Origin: Conchocele bisecta
Lineage: Eukaryota > Mollusca > Bivalvia > Lucinida > Thyasiridae
DNA: 64,000 nucleotides
Assembly (NCBI GenBank): GCA_029237695.1
Contig: CM055274.1
Coordinates: forward strand, 18,589,505 to 18,653,504
Direction: 5' to 3'
Below the pieces are notes generated by a model. The model saw only the letters and a list, made by a program, of their open reading frames with translations, was not told the origin of the DNA and did not search any database. Shown here piece by piece: positions 57,007 through 64,000 of the stretch. Every line of letters begins with the position of its first letter. The first letter of the stretch is position 1. A program made the translations under genes and the position numbers.

Positions 57007-57200
57007 CTGAAATGAATGTTTCGTGTCTTGAAGCCAGTAGACTTATGTAAAATGTAGGTCAATTATTGATGCGTCTTGGGCCATGGCTGTCGCCGTATTG
57101 TCCTCCTCAACTTTAGCAAATTTGCAGAAATGTACGTCTGTAGCATTCACAAATCGTCGAGTACACAATGAGTATCTGTATTACCGTATGTAGAGCTTAT
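57007..57200 (-). other. Candidate 5' untranslated exon with consensus donor
   Basis: On the minus strand the segment ends in CATTTCAG/GTAAGAAT, a perfect donor. It contains an ATG at 57084 that opens only 13 codons before a stop, so it would be 5' UTR with a short upstream ORF. A palindromic CRE (TGACGTCA, 57275-57282) lies about 80 bp upstream, as in some promoters. The evidence is a consensus splice site and motif only; chance is possible. Confidence 0.25.
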
Positions 57201-57274
57201 CAACAATGAAGACAGCAATAATTTCAAAATGTCTTGAACCAGTACGTTGTAATGGCAGGACACGAAATATAGTA

Positions 57275-57282
57275 TGACGTCA
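57275..57282. promoter_or_regulatory. CRE-like palindrome
   Basis: TGACGTCA, the full CREB/ATF site, upstream of the candidate minus-strand first exon. Other TGACGTCA-like sites in the window lie inside repeats. Confidence 0.3.
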
Positions 57283-58029
57283 CAATGAAAATAAAATCGC
57301 ATTTAACAACAAATAGCTGACTTTTTAAACGTAAATTTGTTATTGGTTGGTATATTACATTAAAAAAAAGTGTCCTGTGTCCAATAAATTTGGACACATG
57401 ACACTATGGCGTTTAGTAAAATGGTTTCAAATATTGACTCTTTATGTACCAGACGTTCTAAATGAGGCTCCATACGGGATAATCTATTTAAACTAAATTT
57501 CATTGGGAAGCTATTTTTTTGCAAATTACATGCGTATTATTATTTTAATATAACCTATCAATGTTTACAGGTGTTAGCATGTTTCAATATTGAATTAACA
57601 TATAGCTTGTTGGTATTGGCACACTTTCATGTTACGAAGTTTCCCGCAGCGAACCCCATTCGGCCCATCGACCGATTGTAATTATAGAACGCCTGTAACT
57701 ATTCACGAGAATATAGGCGTTCTATGAAAAAAAATTATAATCAATTACATGCATTACATATGCTAAATCAAACTTTGGCTCTTGCAGTGCTGGAGAGTGA
57801 CATTGTCATCTGCGGGTATATTATAAGTATTACTGTTTTATTTTAATAACATGGGCAAGTTTTTATCGAAAATTCAGGTCTCATTAGTGACGATTCTAAT
57901 GTACCACTCAACCATGAAGTCTTTAAAAAATACTAGAACAGTGATTTCTACCCAGTACTGCAAGAGTAGAAGAGGGTGAATATCTGTAATTGTATATTTT
58001 GTAGTTATATCTGATTATTGCATGTATAT

Positions 58030-58135
58030 TATGTACGGTTTGTGGGGGATGGCCCCGACCCACCACAAACCTATTACGGGGAAAATAAATATTAAGAAAG
58101 AAAGAAAAAAAAAATAAAAAAAATAAATAAATAAA
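58030..58135. repeat. A-rich tail, possible retroelement 3' end
   Basis: GTGGGGGATGGCCCCGACCC leads into AAATAAATATTAAGAAAGAA and a roughly 40-bp A/AAT-rich tract. This is the usual look of a LINE or SINE 3' end on the plus strand, but no coding remnant precedes it. Confidence 0.4.
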
Positions 58136-58990
58136 CGTGCGCTGGTACGGCGAATTCGGTATGCTGATTTCTTCTTTTTGACGTCCTGTTTACTGATCGT
58201 TTTAATATTAAGATTTATTCTAATGCACTCTATAAATATCACGCAATCTGATTCGCTGATGGTCATACATTACAGGTATATCATTGTTGATGAACGGTCG
58301 CAAATTATTTCAATATGTATTCCTACGCCAATACTAAGTTTGAGGTCGGTCAATTTACTCTGCCACATAATGACCGACCAAAACATGGGGTAACTCACAT
58401 AAAATGTCCCAAGTGTTATTCTGGTATTATTGTGAAAGACACAGCTGGCTTGCATATGAAACGTCCTGGTCCGAAACGTCCTGGTGACCTGGTCCGAAGC
58501 GTACGGCGAAAAAAAATACAAATATCTCACCGTTGATCACGTTTCATATGCTTTGGCAGTAATAGATCGTTCACACAAAGAGAAAGTATATATCCTGTGA
58601 AATATTGCATCTCAAATGGTAGTATATCATGATTAGACGAGTTATCACAATATGTATCAACATCAGGGAAGTTTGACAGATGGCCGCTATTGAAATATTG
58701 TTGCACTGGAGTGACATTGAATGCGCAAAGTAGTAATTAAGGCAATTATAATTCTAACGACGAATTTATTGCTTTTATTATTGAAAAATAATGAAATCAG
58801 CAACATAAACGTATATACATTCATGCAACAATCGCTAATATCTTGTAATTGTGTTGGAACTATTTTCTTCGTAGAAAATATTATTTGTGTCATCCGTCCG
58901 GTATGACCTGCTCAACCAGCTTGCAATCCGGTACGATTTTCCAACGAGACTCGATAAAGTTTGCAAAACAGTAAAAGAGTGCATTAGAAA
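58136..58990. other. Spacer without supported gene
   Basis: Contains a short repeated phrase ACGTCCTGGTCCGAAACGTCC (58461-58500). No gene recognised. Confidence 0.4.
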
Positions 58991-58994
58991 TAGG

Positions 58995-59132
58995 TTAACC
59001 GCATTGTAATTTCGAAATTTGCGGCGTATATCAGAAAATGATAGGTCGGAAAACATGTTTAAATAGATTTTCCGACCTATCATTTTCTGATATACGCCGC
59101 AAATTTCAAAATTACAATACTGTTAACCTTAT
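58995..59132. mobile_element. Palindromic MITE (single copy)
   Basis: GCGGCGTATATCAGAAAATG, ATAGGTCGGAAAA and the exact mirror after a short CATGTTTAAATAGA loop. The outer arms GTTAACCGCATTGTAATTTC / AAAATTACAATACTGTTAAC continue the palindrome. ORFs on both strands here are mirror readings. Confidence 0.8.
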
Positions 59133-59437
59133 AATACTTGTAGAAAACCACCTTCATTTGAATGTGACAAGCCTTAACTTACAATATCGGTATTCCAATA
59201 TGCAGATATGTAGACACACTCTGCATAAATCAGCATTCACGTACATTCATGTATACAACAATGTGTTACATCATATTTATGCAAGTCTTGCTTTGCAGAT
59301 GTTGTTCTATGGAAAAACGATTTAATTCGTATTGGCAATACTATCTGCACTGTTTGTCGCAAATTTAAAACTCACGGGGAAATGAACTTTCAACACATGC
59401 GCAATATAATATATCAACTTTAAACGTGTTTACTCAT

Positions 59438-59464
59438 GGGGGGGGTGGGGGGGGGGGGGGGGGG
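59438..59464 (+). repeat. Long G-homopolymer
   Basis: About 27 bases with a single T. The longest of several G/C runs in the window (also near 9057, 13826, 14083, 40030, 42237, 43490 and 56586). Length is likely to be unreliable. Confidence 0.8.
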
Positions 59465-59919
59465 CTGGTTAGTGCCGACGGCAGGTCAGACCCGACCCCG
59501 CTCTAACATTTGTGCAGACATTTGTTACCGCAATATCAGCTTGGTACACCGCCTTGTGTTTGTTTTGGGAGTGTTACGGTAGCATTTTGTCATTTGGAGA
59601 GTCAACACGCCTTGCATTGAGCGAGTATCGTAGCCTATTGTTCTGAAACAAGCAACTGAACTTCGAAGTCAGAGGGCAACATGCAAACCTCAGCGGAAAT
59701 TACGTCAGCTAAGTTCACGACGTCATATCTTGTGACGTCGTCAGACTCCCGGAGACAGGGTTTCTCGCGACGCGGCTCATATAGGAAGACAGATGGTTTT
59801 GTATATTCTGCAGATATGACATTTTCTGACAAAATAGACATTAATTCACAATTACCCCTCGTATTTATTGGCATTATTATACATTTTATATCAGACGTAA
59901 ATTTACACACTGATATCAG

Positions 59920-60200
59920 GGGCGATAACCGTTTTTCCATAAAATGTTAACGGACTTTAATATTTATTCTCTGTATTTAGTTGTTGATGTGCAATGATCA
60001 TACTTGATAATCTGTGGAAAATATTATTTTTTCAGGTGACGCATTTACTTAGTATAAATAATTAAAAAATACCATGCCTTGTTTGCATATGAAAATATCC
60101 TGATACCACCGCGCGTCATTATCAGCAAAAGAAATATTATTTCTCTTATTTAATTCCTATAAATAACATTTTGTGGCTACTGAGTGGGCATGTACCTTTA
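59920..60200. mobile_element. Repeat family U, copy 3 (reverse)
   Basis: Reads as the reverse complement of 47720-48085: ATCAGGGGCGATAACCG ... TTTCAGGTGACGCATTTA ... ATTCCTATAAATAACATTTTG. Together with 61425-61545 it gives two further U copies. Confidence 0.65.
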
Positions 60201-60477
60201 ATAGATTATGGTTTCAAATAAAATATATGTTATACAGACAAAGAACATCGTGTGTATTATAATACAGTTATTATTTGTATTAACAATAAACGTCCAACAC
60301 GCTATAGTGGGACATGTTTATAGCTTAGACCAAAGACATAGGCCGACATTTAATAACAAACGCGTGTTAGTATCTCGTTACAACGTTACAAAGTTCAAGT
60401 ACATGCCGGCAATGTAGTATAGTCAGCACCTGTAAACGCGCCCGGTTTTCCCTTATGAATACTGTTTTCATTGCTAT

Positions 60478-60920
60478 TAGTAATAGTTATAGTTCACATA
60501 TTGATGTTGTTTTCATAAATTATTTTCGAAGCGAGCAATAGGGAGCAAGAAATTAGTTTATTAAAAATCCAATATGTGAACTATAACTAACTTATTGGTT
60601 GCCCGCCCCATCGCGGGCACCTGTTTATTAGAATGGAGTGATACCATTGAACGTGTTTTCAAATTACGATACTATTACGTGATTGGCGGTGTGACACTGG
60701 ATCGATCATACACATGGTGCGCGTCATAGGAAATTACGACAACAAGGCGGGGCCTGTGGTTCTAAATATAACTGCCGAGCTATTGCAAGATTTAATTATT
60801 AATGTATATTAATGTAATAAATATTGTCAAAAGCGTCGCAATATGCGACTAATTGAGACGAAATGCTCTGCTTTCATTGATCGAGAAACTAGGGCAAACA
60901 ATACATATGCAGTAAGAGCA
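60478..60920. mobile_element. Repeat family S, copy 2 (uninterrupted)
   Basis: AGTTATAGTTCACATATTGA ... GATACTATTACGTGATTGGC ... GAGAAACTAGGGCAAACAAT. It holds the empty site corresponding to the D insertion in copy 1. Confidence 0.8.
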
Positions 60921-60930
60921 TCCGATCACT

Positions 60931-61308
60931 AGGTGTATGATCACGTGGTACTAACAACAACAACAAGTACTGCAACTTCCAGAATCCATCTGATTCAAAG
61001 TACGTATTCTTTTATATTGTCCTTATTACGTAACGGATTTTGATGAAATATGGCGCATCAAAATATTTGTATGTTCGCCCAAACTTCTGTCGTTTTTGCG
61101 AAGAATCGATTTCCGTGTCTACCGACACGGAAATCGATTCTTCGCAAAAACGACGTAAGTCTGTACCACCAAATGCAGCTCATGAATACGCGCGTTTTCT
61201 GCGCCATTTTTCTTCAAATTCCGTTGCATATTAAGGAAAATATCAAATAATACTTACTTTGGAGTGGGCGACGTTGTTGTTGTTTTAACCACCTGATCAT
61301 ACATATTG
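60931..61308. mobile_element. MITE family E, copy 4 (long form)
   Basis: AGGTGTATGATCACGTGGTA to AACCACCTGATCATACATAT, with a central perfect hairpin GCGAAGAATCGATTTCCGTG / mirror. Strongly similar to copy 2 in its left arm and to copy 3 in its centre. Confidence 0.83.
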
Positions 61309-61424
61309 GATCAGTGTAATCATAGTATACGCCGTTCGGTATATTCACATTCATTCACCATTACCAAACGTATTTATGGCATTATTATACATTTTAAATA
61401 AATATTATTACATCATTATATATG

Positions 61425-61545
61425 TATAGCGGGCACTCGTGATTTTTAGGACTGGTGGAATAGTGACACAATTATACACTTATATAATTCCTATAAAGAA
61501 CATTTTGTGCCTACTGAGTGGGCATGTACCTTTAACAAAACAAAA
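61425..61545. mobile_element. Repeat family U, copy 4 (reverse fragment)
   Basis: GCGGGCACTCGTGATTTTTA ... ATACACTTATATAATTCCTA ... GGGCATGTACC, the complement of the first third of U. Confidence 0.6.
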
Positions 61546-61756
61546 CAAAAAACGCTATTGAATATTAACTTCAATGGAAAGCACATTGGGTGATAATTAC
61601 GGATTCAATTTACGATGATGTACTTATGCAATAGACCTAATCTAATATGTGTGATGATTTAATATGATATTTATTAAACTCGTTCCTTATGAAATCAGTA
61701 CATTTCGTTTAAAATATCATATTAATTTATCACTCATGTAAGATCTTCTATTTATT

Positions 61757-62018
61757 TTATCCCGTCAACACAGTGCGTATGTGCCGTGAAACACGGTGCC
61801 GTGAAACACTTTTGATATCCAGTCAATACTATTTTTGCATTTTACAGCCATTTGTAGGTGTTGACGGGATAAATAGAATAGTAGGTTAGTGCCGTGAATG
61901 TGAAAAAATATCTGGCGCGGCACGGAAACGGGATGTGCTCGGTAGAGCCTCGCCCATCCCGTTTCCTGAGCCTTGCCAGATATTTTTCCCATTCACGGCA
62001 CTAACCTACTATTCTCTA
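61757..62018. mobile_element. Repeat family G, copy 3
   Basis: TTATCCCGTCAACACAGTGC at the left mirrors GTTGACGGGATAAA (61859). Then a hairpin runs from AATAGTAGGTTAGTGCCGTG to its mirror CACGGCACTAACCTACTATT, around CCGTTTCC-type arms as in copy 2. A partial right end recurs at 62140-62193. Confidence 0.75.
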
Positions 62019-62034
62019 TCTATTTTCCTTATTT

Positions 62035-62140
62035 CTGAATCAAAGTATATGTTGTGACCACTCATTTGAACCGTCTCGGCGAGACGGTTCAAATGAGTGG
62101 TCACAACATATACTTCTGATGAGAAATAAAGAAATTCCTG
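62035..62140. mobile_element. Palindromic MITE family H, copy 2
   Basis: TATATGTTGTGACCACTCAT ... CACAACATATACTTC. The core, CATTTGAACCGTCTCGGCGAG and mirror, is perfect, as at 8571-8611. It lies inside a split G-family right end. Confidence 0.82.
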
Positions 62141-62620
62141 AGCGTTGCCGGATATTTTTTCCCATTCACGACACTAACCTACTATTCTCTATATGTACTA
62201 CCAGCGCGCTTTTAAGGTCGACCACTATATACGGGATGATATATCATTGACCTGCTATACAAATAACACCAGTAATAGCATATACACGACATAAGATGTC
62301 TTATTGAATAGAGCGTGGCACAGTTGATGGACATAAAGTAGAACACTGAAGAAAATCAATCCTGGAAATCCATTTGGTTACGAAATGTCTCCATTCATTT
62401 GCAAATACCATTTCTTTGTTGCAAATGAATGATTGGGCGATTTTATGCATTTGTGTGGCTGTCACTGGATCAATGGGGCTTATGGGCTTTGCGACCAATG
62501 CAGATCCATCCGCACAGTCTGATCAGGTTCTGCACTGTTCACCATTCCATCAATGAAAGTCCCGTCATGCTTATGACAAGCGATACAGATGGTTATAAGG
62601 CTATATAGAGTGTGCTATTG

Positions 62621-62835
62621 TAACGTGGCCGGATTGGCTCAGTGGGTAGAGCGTCGGACTGCGGACTGCGAACCGGGAGATCCCGGGTTCCATTCCCACC
62701 TCGACCGCTGCGAATGGTCGATCCGGCGTGTCCTTGGGTAAGACAACTTCGTGCTAGCCTAGTCCTATCGGGTGTCGGTCCCGACATGCAAGGTCATGGA
62801 GCCAGTGCCGTCGTTAAATCAAAGCATACGAATAA
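62621..62835 (+). mobile_element. tRNA-derived SINE with target duplication
   Basis: A pol III promoter is visible: A box TGGCTCAGTGG (62635-62645) and B box GGTTCCATTCC (62686-62696). It is followed by a non-tRNA body with CGTGTCCTTGGGTAAGACAA, a string like the conserved central domains of invertebrate SINEs, and an AT-rich tail. The flanks repeat GCTATTG (62614-62620 and 62836-62842). 215 bp. Not a functional tRNA gene: the anticodon arm does not form properly. Confidence 0.88.
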
Positions 62836-62846
62836 GCTATTGGAAC

Positions 62847-63180
62847 AGGGGGTCGTTTCACTGAACTTCGTACGACTGAAATGTTCGTAAGTGCAAAATT
62901 ATGAGTCTGTAAATTTCCCATTAACAATGTTTTCTTGTAAACAATTATTGCATTTACATTTATTGAACACATGCAGCCTACAGTGGGGTCAGCGTGTAAG
63001 TGCACACACGAACGAACACGACAGGTTGGAACCAACCTGTCGTGTTCGTTCGTGTGTGCACTTACACGATGACCCTACTGTATGTTCAATAAATGTAAAT
63101 CCATCAATTTAAATTTACAGACTATTCTAAATCTACACTTACGAACATTTTAGTCGTACGAAGTTTAGTGAAACGGCCCC
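62847..63180. mobile_element. MITE family A, copy 6 (interrupted by family C)
   Basis: GGGGGTCGTTTCACTGAACT to AAGTTTAGTGAAACGGCCCC. The core palindrome is split at GCAGCC-TA by a family C element. Without it the copy is about 232 bp, as usual. Confidence 0.85.
62981..63080. mobile_element. MITE family C, copy 2
   Basis: A 100-bp near-perfect palindrome, CAGTGGGGTCAGCGTGTAAG ... GATGACCCTACTG, flanked by TA on both sides (62979-62980, 63081-63082). Uninterrupted A copies read GCAGCCTATGCTC, so the TA was duplicated. Confidence 0.92.
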
Positions 63181-63359
63181 CTGGTCACAAATCCTATACT
63201 CCCCATTTATCCAGTCACAGCCACATTTATTAACCGACACAAGACAAATCGATGGTCTAGTAACAGTTAAGACCTTATGTTTACTAGACCATCGAAATGT
63301 AAAGAGATCACGCAACAAAGTACAGTTTGCCGTTACAGATGGTAACTCATCGCGACATA

Positions 63360-63623
63360 TATGTGCTGTGACTGTAGAAATGGAGCTTATGGAATTTTTT
63401 ACCAATATAGCCCCTGATCAATAGCACATAGCACACTCCTGTATCCTGATAACGATCTACATGTATATTGTTTGTTAGAAAGAAGCATGGTGGGTGTTTC
63501 ATTGAGGGAATGGTGAACAGCGAACAGTGCAGATCCTGATCAGACTGTGCGGATGCACAGGCTGATCTGGATCTACAATGGTCGCAAAAACACATAAGGC
63601 CCATTTCTCCAGTCACAGCCCCG
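63360..63623. mobile_element. MITE family B, copy 13
   Basis: TGTGCTGTGACTGTAGAAAT to CCATTTCTCCAGTCACAGCC. Has TGTGCGGATGCACAGGCTGA and short local duplications (ATAGCACATAGCACAC, GGTGAACAGCGAACAG). Confidence 0.83.
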
Positions 63624-63794
63624 TATATAGAAACCACCAGTCTCGTGTCCTTTGATATCAAGTTTGTGATATCAGGTAGGGAAAGTTATATGATCATGAC
63701 ATGGATGGGAAACAGCAGATGCCGAACAACGGACCGGAGTTAACAGGTTGATCCATAAAAACAAACCCGGATAACTATGTACTCATCATCTTGT

Positions 63795-64000
63795 GACCCA
63801 CATATGAGGCAAGCCATGTGATTTTGTACCTAAAAGAAAATATTTACAGAAACTGAGATATTTTCTGCAAATGACGTCGAAAGTTGACGAAATCTTCATA
63901 ATGAATGCGTATTTGCTCTGAACATGTTGTCAAATTTCTACGTCAATTACGAAAAATATCGTAAATTTTGTAAATATTTGTTGTTAGATATCATCTTAGA
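63795..64000. mobile_element. MITE family J, copy 4 (cut by window end)
   Basis: GAGGCAAGCCATGTGATTTT onward, with AAATGACGTCGAAAGTTGAC and the centre passed. The right terminus lies beyond position 64000. Confidence 0.7.

Larger units (their letters stand above)
62453..63226. mobile_element. MITE family B, copy 12 (contains SINE and family A)
   Basis: GTGTGGCTGTCACTGGATCA at the left and TTTATCCAGTCACAGCCACA at the right. Family B blocks are found at 62483-62620 and 63181-63226. In between are the SINE (62621-62835) and a family A copy (62847-63180), the latter carrying a family C element. Confidence 0.85.

Noticed and set aside
62628..62705. Functional tRNA gene
   Set aside because: A and B boxes are present, but the sequence continues into a SINE body with target duplication, and the anticodon arm does not fold properly.

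Overview
This window looks like non-coding-dominated animal genomic DNA, most likely from a marine mollusc, probably a bivalve. It is AT-rich, has no operon structure or long uninterrupted host genes, and is filled with short palindromic transposons (MITEs). It also carries two non-LTR retrotransposon remnants, a tRNA-derived SINE, intron-containing coding traces, G-homopolymers and tandem repeats of types I associate with clam and oyster genomes. The taxonomic call is inference, since no mitochondrial or rRNA marker is present.

Layout. 1-13 kb is a mosaic of MITEs: families A (TIR GGCCGTTTCACTAAACTTCG), B (TIR TGTGGCTGTGACTGG), D, E, F, R, S and T, plus a minisatellite hairpin at 5.8-6.1 kb and one possible coding exon at 7.8-8.0 kb. 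14.6-17.7 kb (minus strand) holds a nearly full-length but broken CR1-like LINE. Its N-terminal region carries a 2A-like ribosome-skipping motif (GDVHPNPGP), most of its endonuclease is deleted, and it has two single-base frameshifts. 24.6-28.1 kb (plus strand) is the best host gene: a fibronectin type III exon followed by two alternative-looking membrane-segment exons, all starting in phase 1. 29-34 kb contains tandem repeats and more MITEs. 34.9-37.7 kb has a 0.67-kb direct repeat flanking 1.5 kb. 39.0-39.75 kb is a giant hairpin made of an oppositely oriented minisatellite. 42.2-43.5 kb is a compact element with 174-bp terminal inverted repeats and an internal 133-codon ORF. 44.0-45.5 kb is a 5'-truncated L1/Tx1-like LINE tail. 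47.7-53.7 kb consists of tandem and dispersed repeats, with a possible minus-strand host exon at 51.1-51.4 kb. 54.3-55.1 kb has a cluster of a short GTAACGGTAATGA motif. 60.5-63.6 kb is again MITE-rich and holds the clearest nested stack: B contains a SINE and an A copy, and the A copy contains a C element.

The window records its own insertion history. Interrupted copies can be compared with uninterrupted paralogues here. Families D and C duplicated TA, as mariner-type elements do. Families Q and W duplicated 8 bp, as hAT-type elements do. The SINE duplicated GCTATTG. Most short ORFs in the window are translations of these repeats and are not annotated as genes.
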